A DNA stretch of 33,645 nt. It comes from Acidimicrobiaceae bacterium. GTDB taxonomy: Bacteria; Actinomycetota; Acidimicrobiia; Acidimicrobiales; RAAP-2. The notes under the pieces were generated by a model. That model made no database searches. It was not told where the DNA came from and saw only the letters and a list, made by a program, of their open reading frames with translations. How positions within the stretch are numbered: position 1 is the first letter of the stretch; each line of letters starts with the position of its first letter. The stretch spans positions 1 through 33,645 of the forward strand of contig CANGPX010000011.1 of NCBI GenBank assembly GCA_947456095.1, read 5' to 3'. Made by a program: the position numbers and the translations under genes. Positions 1 to 7,173 of the stretch are shown here, one piece after another.

Positions 1-608
1 ATTTCAGCAACTTCGCGTCGAATTGCTTCAACGGGTCGAAGTGACCTTCCAACCACCCACCACGAGATCAGCGCAGTCAGGAGTGCGACACTTGGCAACA
101 CCAAGACGCCGAGTTCAATCACCAAGATGCGCGTTGCTGCATCTGCTTGAGCAGTGGACCCAGCGGCATAGACAATGATGGCGCCAAAGCGAGTTGATGC
201 CGTGGTGGCGCCAAAGGCCAGATTGAAGTCATTTTGCGCAGCAAAGGCTGGCGAAATGGCAACCGGGACGACAGCGTTGCTCACAGGCTGATCATTACTG
301 ATTCGAGCAGTTCCCGAAATACCACTCGAGGCATAGAGGACGTCGCCACCAGAGGTTGAGAGCGCTTGGACGACTGTGCCAGAAAGCGCACTTGATTCCC
401 CAGGGATAAAACCCTCAGTAATTCCGGTTGCGGTGAGCGCAACTTCACGCTGAAGAGCAGAACTCACAGAATCAACCAGCGAGCGATGCACCAGCAACAC
501 GAGTGCTGATCCGACAAAGAGCAGACTGAAGGTTGCAATCGACGATGCCGCAATCGCCACCTTGAAGCGAACTGAACCCCGCCACTTCGCTCTGACCGAT
601 CCGGCCAC
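1..608 (-). CDS. Sensor histidine kinase, N-terminal part (cut by window edge)
   Basis: Reading the minus strand from a GTG at 608-606, the frame stays open to the window edge (about 202 residues). It shows an N-terminal membrane helix (roughly residues 16-40, ending LLFVGSALVLLVHRS), an extracytoplasmic sensor region of about 110 residues, a second helix (roughly 160-183) and the start of a HAMP linker (GRSLRPVEAIRREVAE). The kinase core lies outside the window. It begins 7 nt after the stop of the response regulator and has AAGG directly upstream, so the pair is a cotranscribed two-component system. The sensor domain is not a family I recognise and its signal is unknown. Upstream in the same orientation is a DoxX-Rieske redox protein, which makes a redox or envelope-stress signal a guess only. 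Confidence 0.85.
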   Translation of the reverse strand, partial: MAGSVRAKWRGSVRFKVAIAASSIATFSLLFVGSALVLLVHRSLVDSVSSALQREVALTATGITEGFIPGESSALSGTVVQALSTSGGDVLYASSGISGTARISNDQPVSNAVVPVAISPAFAAQNDFNLAFGATTASTRFGAIIVYAAGSTAQADAATRILVIELGVLVLPSVALLTALISWWVVGRSLRPVEAIRREVAE

Positions 609-615
609 CTTCGTG

Positions 616-1293
616 TTACTGGTCTTCAGCAGCGAGTCGGTAGCCAATGCCGCGCACCGTCTCAACGGTTGAGCGATCAAAAGGTCGATCAATCTTGCGT
701 CGCAGATAGCCAACGTAGACCTCAACAATGTTGAGGTCACCGTCGAAGTCGCTGCCCCACACGTGATCAATGATGTCCTGCTTGGTTTTCGCTGCACCTT
801 GTGCGGCCATCAAGTACTCAAGCAATGAGAACTCTCGAGGAGTGAGATCAATTTCGACGTCGCCACGGCGACAACGGTGTTCGTCAGGGTCGATCGTGAG
901 GTCACCAAGTTGCAAGACTGGGCCCTTCACACCACTTCGTCGACGAATGAGGGCTTGAACTCGAGCAACAAGGACGACTGTAGAAAACGGCTTCCGCAGG
1001 AAGTCATCAGCGCCGGTATCGAGTGCTTCGGCTTCGTCATATTCGCCATCTTTGGCCGTCAGCATCAAGATCGGTGTCGTGATGCCAGCCGCTCGAAGTT
1101 TCGAGCAGATGGTGTAGCCATTCATTGAAGGCAACATGATGTCCAAAATGATGGCTTCGTAGTTTCCCGACCTGGCAAGTTCAAAACCTTGCGCACCGTT
1201 GGGTTCGTGATCAACCTCAAAGTCATTTTCAGCGAGGAGCGAGACCACAGAAGCAGCCAAATTCAGTTCATCTTCTACAAGCAGCAAGCGCAT
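616..1293 (-). CDS. OmpR/PhoB-family DNA-binding response regulator
   Basis: A 225-residue response regulator of standard length. The receiver domain (about 1-115) has the acidic pair E7/D8, phospho-acceptor D51 (in ILDIMLPSMNGY), T79 and K101 (RKPFS). The C-terminal winged helix (about 125-222) carries the usual DLTPREFSLLEYL and VYVGYLRRKID elements and ends in VRGIGYRL, diagnostic of the OmpR family. It acts in the cytoplasm as a transcription factor phosphorylated by the kinase encoded immediately downstream (7-nt gap). The ATG at 1293 has GGGAG about 10 nt upstream. Only 33 nt separate it from the stop of the DoxX-Rieske gene, so all three genes may be one transcript. The regulon cannot be told from sequence. 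Confidence 0.95.
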   Translation of the reverse strand: MRLLLVEDELNLAASVVSLLAENDFEVDHEPNGAQGFELARSGNYEAIILDIMLPSMNGYTICSKLRAAGITTPILMLTAKDGEYDEAEALDTGADDFLRKPFSTVVLVARVQALIRRRSGVKGPVLQLGDLTIDPDEHRCRRGDVEIDLTPREFSLLEYLMAAQGAAKTKQDIIDHVWGSDFDGDLNIVEVYVGYLRRKIDRPFDRSTVETVRGIGYRLAAEDQ

Positions 1294-1326
1294 ACTTTCA
1301 TTCTCCCACTTTGAACGAGGTGGTGC

Positions 1327-2508
1327 TCAGACCTTGACGTAGAGCACACCGTTGATGACCGTGACTGGATACGAAATCAGCCCCGTCACGGCAGGCCCCA
1401 CTTCTAAGGCGCCGTTTTGCGGATTGAACTGCGAACCGTGGCAAGGGCAAACCAAAAGGTCTTGGCTCTTGAAGTAACTCACCGGGCATCCTTGATGTGG
1501 GCATGCGGCGTCATAGGCAGCAAAGGTCCCACTCGTTGGCTGCAACACAATGCCTGGCGTTCCGTCGGCAAGGGTGAAGGTGGCCGAACCACCAACAGGT
1601 ACATCGGTTGCCTTGCCAATGCGTCGACCGTTGGCTGAATTTGAACCGGGATTGAGCGTTACTGGTGTGGTCGTCGACGTTGATGAGGTTCCCGCTCGGC
1701 CAACGCCTGCAACGACTGCTGCGGTTGCAACCGCACCAACAGCAGTTACTGCTGCCGCGGCGCCTCCGAGCATGAGCTGGCGACGAGCAACGTCGTCAAT
1801 GCCGCGGCGAGCAAGCATTGTTTGGGGCTCACGCAACACTGGGCAGCGAGAAGCCGAGCAGGCAGCACTCGTTGCGAGGCACTGATCTTTCGGTGCAGCG
1901 TTGTTGCAGATCTGGCGAACCGAACTCATGGTGACAACAACGAGTTCTTGATTGCCATCCGCACCGCGAACATTCGCCCGCTTTCGCACGAGGGCATCGA
2001 GCGACAACACTGGCGTCCCGGCAAACACAAATGGGGTAAACGCAAGGGCATAGGCGAGGTCTGATCCCAAGTAATAGGGGTTGGTGTGAAAGCTCACCGA
2101 CAAGAACAACGAGAAGGCAATCGTCACTCCACCAATCGCAGCAATGCGGCCCCAGAGTCCAAGCAGCATGCCAAGGCCAATGGCGAGTTCACCAAGCGCC
2201 ATTGCCCAACCAAGCAGCGTTGAGTGTTCGACGAGGTGGCTGAGCAGAAACGAAATCGGTGAATGGCGAACCGCTTGGAGCATCTGGGCGTAAACGCCGT
2301 TGTTGGAGGTCTTGGAGAAGAAGTCGGGATTGGCAATTTTTTGGAGTCCAGCAAACGTGAACGTCACACCGAGGAAGAGCCGAAGAGGCAGTAATGCCCA
2401 TCCAGCAAGTGCCCAGCCTCGAGGGGGAGCACCAAGAACGTTTCCACCTCGACCAGACGTGGTCACAGGTGTTTCCTGCTTCGAAACGGGACGAGTGCGC
2501 TGAGCCAT
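1327..2508 (-). CDS. DoxX-type membrane domain fused to a Tat-exported Rieske [2Fe-2S] domain
   Basis: A 393-residue fusion. Residues 35-175 are a DoxX/DoxD-like domain of four membrane helices (LRLFLGVTFTFAGLQKI is typical of the family). Residues 201-222 are a linker with four cysteines (C201-x8-C210-x6-C217-x4-C222). Then R242-R243 precede an Ala/Gly-rich hydrophobic segment (about 245-270), which reads as an internal twin-arginine signal-anchor. Residues 295-393 are a Rieske domain with ligands C336, H338, C354 and H357 and the disulfide pair C341/C356. The Rieske domain should therefore sit outside the membrane, with the cysteine linker inside. DoxX proteins are linked to thiosulfate-quinone oxidoreduction and to thiol or oxidative-stress redox systems, but electron partners here are unknown. 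It starts 44 nt from the divergent DedA gene and is followed by a two-component system. Confidence 0.9.
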   Translation of the reverse strand: MAQRTRPVSKQETPVTTSGRGGNVLGAPPRGWALAGWALLPLRLFLGVTFTFAGLQKIANPDFFSKTSNNGVYAQMLQAVRHSPISFLLSHLVEHSTLLGWAMALGELAIGLGMLLGLWGRIAAIGGVTIAFSLFLSVSFHTNPYYLGSDLAYALAFTPFVFAGTPVLSLDALVRKRANVRGADGNQELVVVTMSSVRQICNNAAPKDQCLATSAACSASRCPVLREPQTMLARRGIDDVARRQLMLGGAAAAVTAVGAVATAAVVAGVGRAGTSSTSTTTPVTLNPGSNSANGRRIGKATDVPVGGSATFTLADGTPGIVLQPTSGTFAAYDAACPHQGCPVSYFKSQDLLVCPCHGSQFNPQNGALEVGPAVTGLISYPVTVINGVLYVKV

Positions 2509-2552
2509 ACCCCATTGTCGCAGAGTGAAGAGGTCTCTGGCAGGCTAGGGGG

Positions 2553-3245
2553 ATGCTTAGTTGGCTTCTCGACCATCTTTCGACTCTTCCGGCACTGCTC
2601 ATCTACGTCGTTGTTGGCGCTTTAGTCTTCGCCGAGGCGGCACTGCTCATTGGATTTGTGCTTCCGGCTGAGACCGCCGTAGTGGTTGGCGGCGTCCTCG
2701 CAAGTCATGGTCGTGGCACCATCAACCTCAGTATCTTGATGGCGGTCGTGATCGTGTTCGCCATTGTTGGCGACTCGGTTGGCTACGCGATTGGCCATCA
2801 TTATGGTGAGCGCATCTTGAGCCTTCGCATGCTCCACAGTCGTCGGGGTCTCATTGATTGGGCACTTGATCTCGTGCGGTCAAAAGGTGCGGTCATTGTC
2901 TTTCTCGGACGCTTCACTGCCTTCTTGCGAGCCATGGTCCCTGGTCTTTCCGGCATTGCCCGAATGCATTATCGAACCTTCCTCATTGCCAACGCCATTG
3001 GCGGCATTGTGTGGGGCTCGCTGTTTTGCTACCTCGGATTCCTCGCTGGCAACGCCTATCAAAAGGTCGAGCAGTATGCGAGTTGGGCGCAGTATGCAGT
3101 CATGGTTTTGGTCGTTGGTGGTTTCATCGTCATGCACCGGCTGGGCAAGAGGAAAGAGCGTTCAATCGAAGAAGCGTTCGAGCAGCAAGAAGCTCTGGGT
3201 AATGCCATTGCCGCCCAAGCAGAAGTCGAAGACGAGCTCCCCTAG
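2553..3245 (+). CDS. DedA family (VTT domain) membrane protein
   Basis: A 230-residue polytopic membrane protein. The family signature is clear: the re-entrant region LIGFVLPAETAVVVGGVLAS near residues 30-49, then GDSVGYAIGHHYGERIL (about 72-88) and FLGRFTAFLRAMVPGLSGIARM (about 111-132) with the conserved arginines, followed by C-terminal helices and a charged tail. DedA proteins are putative proton-dependent lipid-carrier or phospholipid flippases (undecaprenyl phosphate or phosphatidylethanolamine recycling in characterised members). The specific lipid here is unknown. The ATG at 2553 is preceded directly by a G-run. The gene diverges from the DoxX-Rieske gene. Its TAG stop overlaps the stop of the convergent GH1-like gene within one CTAG. 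Confidence 0.93.
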   Translation: MLSWLLDHLSTLPALLIYVVVGALVFAEAALLIGFVLPAETAVVVGGVLASHGRGTINLSILMAVVIVFAIVGDSVGYAIGHHYGERILSLRMLHSRRGLIDWALDLVRSKGAVIVFLGRFTAFLRAMVPGLSGIARMHYRTFLIANAIGGIVWGSLFCYLGFLAGNAYQKVEQYASWAQYAVMVLVVGGFIVMHRLGKRKERSIEEAFEQQEALGNAIAAQAEVEDELP

Positions 3246-4600
3246 GAGGGTGGGGCTGTTCGCACGGTCTCGGCCAAGCGAGCAAACGCTGATGCCGCGT
3301 CGTTGCCTGAAGCGTCAGTTCGAAGCCAGTTGACCCCTCGACGTCCACGAGCACGGTCAATGCCAAAGAGCCCGGTCCGTGCCCGAAATGAACCAGCGAC
3401 ATAGCCATCAAGCAGAGCGTTGTAGGTGTAGCGGACCGGGCCGGCAACTTCACTGAGTTGTTTTGCTCGCCGGTCCAAGTACCCGGGCAGGCCACCACTC
3501 AACAACGTTGACGTGACGACGCCGTTGTCAACGTTCGCCACTGCTTCATCAATGAACCAACTTGAGCTTGATGCATCTGTTGGAAGCAGATGGGGCCGAG
3601 AACTAGTTGCTTGAGGTTTGGCCACCGAAAGTGACCACGGCGGCTCATATCTCGGCTTTGAGCGTGCATTGAGGTTGAGGGCAACTTCAGTGCGTGCGGC
3701 TTGTGCGCCGAGGCGCTCTGCTTCAGTGGCCCAACGCAGAGCTCCCCCGTGTCGAAGCACCTTCGCCACGATTCGATTCCGTGCCGTCGACGTGTGCCAA
3801 CTCACTCCGTAAGGATCGAGTGCCATCAACACCGCTGACCGTGCACCGAAGTCTGGTCGTGCTGCGGCAACGGCTGCTTTGAGCGACGCTCCCGCTCTTG
3901 CGGCTTCAAGTCCAACACCCACGGCTCCCGAGAATTCGTAGCCCAAAGCCGGCAGTTCAAGTCCAAGTGAGGAAACTCCTCTTGCATGGAGCTCGCCAGC
4001 AAGCAGGACATGTGCGGTGAGGAAGTTGTCGAGAACGAGTCGCGCATCAGCAATCGCCAATCGCCGAAAGGGCGGGAGTTCACCGCTCAGCCAACCGCCA
4101 ATGGTTGCCGTGACGCTGTTCGTGAACGAAATCCAAGACGCTGCGTTCACGCCAAGTGACTCAACGATCTCCACCATGGCTGCGACAAACGTTTCTGGAG
4201 AACCGGGGAGTAACCAAAACTCCTCGCCAGCCCAAGCAGGAACGAGCTCACTTCCGAGCCGAACAATGGGGTGAATTCCAGACGCTCGAAGCAACTCAAG
4301 TTGGTCGCCGTAGCGACCAAGAACTGCTGCATCGATACTCCCCCGACTCGGCGAAAGCCGAGCCCATTCAAGCGAAGTCACCACGTGGTCGGCGCCAACG
4401 GCACAAACAGCCTCGACCGCTTCGTCAAAGCGCTCCCAGGTATCTGCGGCGAGCCCACTTGGTTCGACTAAGCCCATGTTTTCAGCTCCAGCCCAAATGT
4501 TTCTTGGTTCACGAGGACCATTCATTTGACCCTCGTGGGCAAAACCACCAACAACGACGCCAACAGAGCGTTCACGAAGAGGCGGGAGCGGATGTGACAC
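3242..4600 (-). CDS. GH1-fold (beta-glucosidase-like) protein lacking the catalytic glutamates
   Basis: A 452-residue protein matching the general layout and length of glycoside hydrolase family 1. It has an N-terminal GGFAHEGQMNG block where GH1 enzymes have SAYQxEG, the TWERFDEAVEAVCAVGAD and SLEWARLSPSRGSID strand-helix blocks (about 54-90), the ALRASGIxPIV strand (about 104-113) and a C-terminal GLFGIDRARGRR strand (about 410-421). The key residues are gone. The acid/base motif N-E-P is N161-S162-V163, the nucleophile motif E-N-G is D358-N359-G360, and the sugar-binding H-H after strand 3 is missing (VRLGSEL). It is therefore probably a non-hydrolysing relative or an enzyme with altered chemistry. 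It starts at GTG 4600. The hexamer AATGCT lies 7 nt upstream, compatible with a leaderless start. Assignment to the fold is by motif spacing. Confidence 0.75.
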   Translation of the reverse strand: MSHPLPPLRERSVGVVVGGFAHEGQMNGPREPRNIWAGAENMGLVEPSGLAADTWERFDEAVEAVCAVGADHVVTSLEWARLSPSRGSIDAAVLGRYGDQLELLRASGIHPIVRLGSELVPAWAGEEFWLLPGSPETFVAAMVEIVESLGVNAASWISFTNSVTATIGGWLSGELPPFRRLAIADARLVLDNFLTAHVLLAGELHARGVSSLGLELPALGYEFSGAVGVGLEAARAGASLKAAVAAARPDFGARSAVLMALDPYGVSWHTSTARNRIVAKVLRHGGALRWATEAERLGAQAARTEVALNLNARSKPRYEPPWSLSVAKPQATSSRPHLLPTDASSSSWFIDEAVANVDNGVVTSTLLSGGLPGYLDRRAKQLSEVAGPVRYTYNALLDGYVAGSFRARTGLFGIDRARGRRGVNWLRTDASGNDAASAFARLAETVRTAPPS

Positions 4601-4660
4601 CCGTCAAGCATTGCACGACTCCCCAGTTCGATCTCGCCTGCGATAGCGTCACTCAAACAC

Positions 4661-4680
4661 AACGCCGGTAAACGCCGGTC
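4661..4680. repeat. Tandem 10-bp direct repeat upstream of the crotonase gene (operator candidate)
   Basis: Two adjacent copies, AACGCCGGTA and AACGCCGGTC, differ only in the last base and have a period of one helical turn. They lie between a possible -10 hexamer (TAGCGT, 4644-4649) and the ribosome binding site (4688-4694) of the enoyl-CoA hydratase gene, where a repressor would act. That it binds a protein is inference. Confidence 0.4.
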
Positions 4681-4699
4681 AAACCCGTGAGGAGACCCC

Positions 4700-5464
4700 A
4701 TGGCAGACGAAGTCCTCCGCGAACGACGCGGACACATTGACATCTTGACCATCAACCGCCCAGAAGCTCGCAATGCAATGAACCGCGCTGCAGCATTGGC
4801 GCTCTCAGAGTTCCTCGATGAGGCCGAGGCCGACGACAACGTCTGGGTCGTGATCTTGACCGGTGCGGGCGACAAAGCCTTTTCGGCCGGCATGGACTTG
4901 AAGGCCTTCGCCACTGGCGAATTCCCCATCACCGACAAGGGCTTCGGTGGCCTGACCCAGCGCAAGTTCTCAAAGCCACTGATCGCCGCAGTGAATGGTT
5001 CGGCGCTTGCAGGTGGGTTTGAAATGATGCTGTCGTGCGACATGGTTGTGGCTTCAGAAGATGCCAAGTTCGGAATTCCTGAAGCCAAGCGTGGCCTCAT
5101 CGCTGGCGCTGGTGGCCTCATCCGCCTCCCAAAGCGTGTACCCATTGCCATTGGCCTTGAAATGGCCCTGACTGGTGACCCAATCGATGCTCACCGTGCA
5201 GCTGCGCTTGGTCTTGTGAACACCGTTGTGCCCGCGACTGAGGTTCTTGCCGCTGCGATTTCGTTGGCTGAGCGTATTGCCGCCAACGCACCACTTGCAG
5301 TTCGTCGCTCGAAGGAAGTCATGGTCAAGTCCGCCGACCTGGCAGAAGACGATGCTTGGGCAGCAAACAACGCTGCTTTCTCGGAAATTGGTTCGAGTGC
5401 TGATGCACTCGAAGGAGCAAGGGCCTTTGCCGAGAAGCGATTGCCGAACTGGCAAGGCAAGTAG
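4700..5464 (+). CDS. Enoyl-CoA hydratase/isomerase (crotonase) family protein
   Basis: A 254-residue crotonase of normal length. It should hydrate trans-2-enoyl-CoA, or carry out a related CoA-ester reaction, in the cytoplasm. Visible signatures are NRPEARNAMN (19-28), the oxyanion-hole segment SAGMDLKAF (62-70) and the second oxyanion segment NGSALAGGFEMMLSCD (99-114). Both catalytic glutamates of true hydratases are kept: E108 in AGGFE and E128 in KFGIPE, equivalent to rat mitochondrial E144 and E164. GAGGLIRLP and LTGDPIDAHRAAALGLVN follow as usual. A strong ribosome binding site (GTGAGGAG, 4687-4694) fixes the ATG at 4700. The substrate cannot be read from sequence. The next gene begins 2 nt after the stop, so they are cotranscribed. 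Confidence 0.93.
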   Translation: MADEVLRERRGHIDILTINRPEARNAMNRAAALALSEFLDEAEADDNVWVVILTGAGDKAFSAGMDLKAFATGEFPITDKGFGGLTQRKFSKPLIAAVNGSALAGGFEMMLSCDMVVASEDAKFGIPEAKRGLIAGAGGLIRLPKRVPIAIGLEMALTGDPIDAHRAAALGLVNTVVPATEVLAAAISLAERIAANAPLAVRRSKEVMVKSADLAEDDAWAANNAAFSEIGSSADALEGARAFAEKRLPNWQGK

Positions 5465-5466
5465 CA

Positions 5467-5931
5467 ATGAGCGGGACTGCGTTGCAACTCGCATCGCCAG
5501 TCGATGGCATCCGACTCACCCTGCACGTCCTTGCGGCGGCAGTGTGGGTTGGTGGCCAATTCACGATGCTTTCGTTAACCGGTCCAGCAAAGACCCTTGG
5601 CGCCGATGCACCACGGACACTTGCCCGCGCCTTTAACCGGCTGGCTTGGCCCGCGTATGGCGTGCTGTTTGTGACTGGCATGTGGAACCTCGCAAGCCTT
5701 CACAGCGAGTCAATGGGTTCTTCAATGGGCCACGGCTCTGCAATGCAGGTCAACGCTTCGACCGGGTGGAATGTGGTCTTTGGTATCAAAATGATCATGT
5801 TCTTAGCCGCTGGAATTGCCGCGTTCTTGCACACGAGAGCTCAATCGAAGGCACAACTGGCTCTGTGGGGTTCTGTTTCAGGAACTGCATCACTTGCAGC
5901 GCTTGCCCTGGGCGTCTTTGTTGCCGGCTGA
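5467..5931 (+). CDS. CopD-like four-helix membrane protein
   Basis: A 154-residue integral membrane protein with four predicted helices (about 12-32, 55-73, 97-118 and 128-152). The first helix has LHVLAAAVWVGGQ, the His-x-n-WVGG pattern seen in CopD/PcoD-type and related putative copper-import or heme-binding membrane proteins. The loop after helix 2 carries a Met/His cluster (ESMGSSMGHGSAM, about 80-92) of the type that binds copper. Copper handling would fit the aa3 oxidase genes that begin 376 nt downstream, but this is inference; a cytochrome b-like heme role is the alternative. Its ATG lies 2 nt after the crotonase stop. The 82 nt between it and tatA hold the tatA ribosome binding site and no other gene. 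Confidence 0.7.
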   Translation: MSGTALQLASPVDGIRLTLHVLAAAVWVGGQFTMLSLTGPAKTLGADAPRTLARAFNRLAWPAYGVLFVTGMWNLASLHSESMGSSMGHGSAMQVNASTGWNVVFGIKMIMFLAAGIAAFLHTRAQSKAQLALWGSVSGTASLAALALGVFVAG

Positions 5932-6013
5932 GAGGTTGCCCACACAGCTTTCACCAAGAGCGATACGCTGAGTTTGAGAGCGAAATTGCTCACACCTAGT
6001 TAAAGGAGTTGTC

Positions 6014-6214
6014 ATGGTTGGATCGATCTTCTCACCAGAAGTTCTCATCATTTTGATCGTCGTCGTTGGGCTTCTGCTCGGCGCAAAGCGCATCCCGCAG
6101 ATGGCCCGCTCACTTGGCTCGGCCAAGAATGAGTTTGAAAAGGGACTCAAAGACGGCGACAAGGGCGAGACTGACGCTTCATCACCGGCCTCATCTGAGC
6201 CAAAGCAGGACTGA
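6014..6214 (+). CDS. tatA: Twin-arginine translocase subunit TatA/TatE family
   Basis: A 66-residue protein with the TatA layout: a short extracytoplasmic N-terminus, one membrane helix (about 8-23), the hinge LLGAKRIPQMARSLGSAKNEF forming the amphipathic helix (about 24-45), and an acidic disordered tail. TatA oligomerises to let folded twin-arginine proteins cross the membrane. Likely clients in this window are the Rieske domains of QcrA and the DoxX-Rieske protein. The usual F-G at the hinge is L-G here. A strong AAAGGAG (6002-6008) sits 5 nt before the ATG. The gene ends 2 nt before a strong hairpin, so its transcript should stop there. TatB can look similar, but the short length favours TatA. 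Confidence 0.9.
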   Translation: MVGSIFSPEVLIILIVVVGLLLGAKRIPQMARSLGSAKNEFEKGLKDGDKGETDASSPASSEPKQD

Positions 6215-6216
6215 AG

Positions 6217-6263
6217 CAACAGCAATCTCCCTGCCGCTTCAAGTGGCGGGGAGATTGCTGTTG
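6217..6263 (+). terminator. Strong hairpin between tatA and coxB
   Basis: A perfect 15-bp inverted repeat (6217-6231 with 6249-6263, CAACAGCAATCTCCC and its complement). It extends inward by a T-G wobble pair and three G-C pairs around a 9-nt loop (6236-6244). It begins 2 nt after the tatA stop. There is no run of T after it, as is common in actinobacterial terminators. It separates the crotonase-copD-tatA group from the oxidase operon. Confidence 0.8.
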
Positions 6264-6293
6264 TGCAACTGCCGAGTGGTGCGCGTGGAGCGC

Positions 6294-6307
6294 TAAGGTT
6301 GACCCCG
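6294..6307 (+). promoter_or_regulatory. Candidate leaderless promoter of coxB
   Basis: TAAGGT at 6294-6299 fits the actinobacterial -10 pattern TAnnnT. The GTG start of coxB at 6307 lies where transcription should begin. No Shine-Dalgarno sequence precedes the GTG. No convincing -35 box is visible. Confidence 0.5.
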
Positions 6308-7173
6308 TGAACGACCTCGCGAACAGCACCGAATCCGCGATTGCGCCAACCAGCAAAAACCGCCCAAGCCGCAAAGGCCTCGGATGGATTGCCCTGGCGA
6401 TCGCCCCAATCCTTCTGTCCGGATGCCAGATTCCTGGATTTGGCATCAACCAAGGTGTGACGGAAACGTCGCACAAGGTCTACAAGCTCTGGCAGGGCTT
6501 CATGGTGACTGGCTTGATCGTCGGAGGTTTTACCTTCGTCCTGATTGTTTTTGCCGCCATCCGCTACCGCCGTCGCAGTAACGAGATCCCGCGTCAAACC
6601 CAGTACAACACGCTGGTTGAGGTGCTTTATACGGTGATTCCAACGATCATCGTGGGTTTCTTGTTCTATTTCACCATCGTGGTGGAAAACCCAGAAGTTG
6701 CCCTTGTATCAAACCCCCCAGCCAAGGTGAAGGTCGTAGCCTTCCAGTGGGGATGGCGCTTCTCCTACCCTGAGAACCCAATGGTCACCGTGGTTGGCCA
6801 GTCAACTGAAAATCCAGAACTGGTGTTGCCAGTTGGCGAGACGGTGCAACTCAACTTGAGTTCGCTCGATGTCGTGCACGGCTTTTATGTCAAAGAATTT
6901 GCCTTCTCCCAGTACGCACTTCCTGGCGTCGTGAACAAGTTCGACTTCAAAGCGACAAAAGCCGGGGAATTCCAGACGCAGTGCACCCAGATGTGTGGCC
7001 TCTACCACTCACTCATGTACTTCAAGGTCAAGACCATCCCAGCCGCTGACTATCACCAATGCTTGACGAATTCAACAAGCGGCAAGCAGTTCATTGCCTG
7101 TGCCAACAACACCACCACAGCCCTTTACCACCGAAACACTGCGACCCAAGGAGCCCCGGTTCACCATGGTTGA
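6307..7173 (+). CDS. ctaC: Cytochrome c oxidase subunit II
   Basis: A 288-residue subunit (also called coxB) that carries the CuA centre and takes electrons from cytochrome c (here probably QcrC). It has a lipoprotein signal (LSGC, C40), two membrane helices (about 64-85 and 104-126) and an extracytoplasmic cupredoxin domain. The aromatic electron-entry motif FQWGWRF is at 146-152. CuA ligands are H191, C226, C230, H234 and M237. The residue between the two cysteines that donates a backbone carbonyl is Q228 instead of the usual Glu. The C-terminal tail has an extra cysteine pair (C252, C265) and ends in HH. Translation starts at GTG 6307. The gene overlaps coxA by 8 nt. Confidence 0.96.
   Translation: MNDLANSTESAIAPTSKNRPSRKGLGWIALAIAPILLSGCQIPGFGINQGVTETSHKVYKLWQGFMVTGLIVGGFTFVLIVFAAIRYRRRSNEIPRQTQYNTLVEVLYTVIPTIIVGFLFYFTIVVENPEVALVSNPPAKVKVVAFQWGWRFSYPENPMVTVVGQSTENPELVLPVGETVQLNLSSLDVVHGFYVKEFAFSQYALPGVVNKFDFKATKAGEFQTQCTQMCGLYHSLMYFKVKTIPAADYHQCLTNSTSGKQFIACANNTTTALYHRNTATQGAPVHHG

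Noticed and set aside
5974-6002. TTGAGA and TAGTTA with a 17-bp spacer, considered as the tatA promoter.
   Set aside because: The -10 element would overlap the tatA ribosome binding site, which must be in the transcript.
7094-7165. An upstream in-frame start for coxA adding 24 residues.
   Set aside because: The extra part lies wholly within coxB and is low complexity, and the ATG at 7166 has a good ribosome binding site and a normal oxidase N-terminus.
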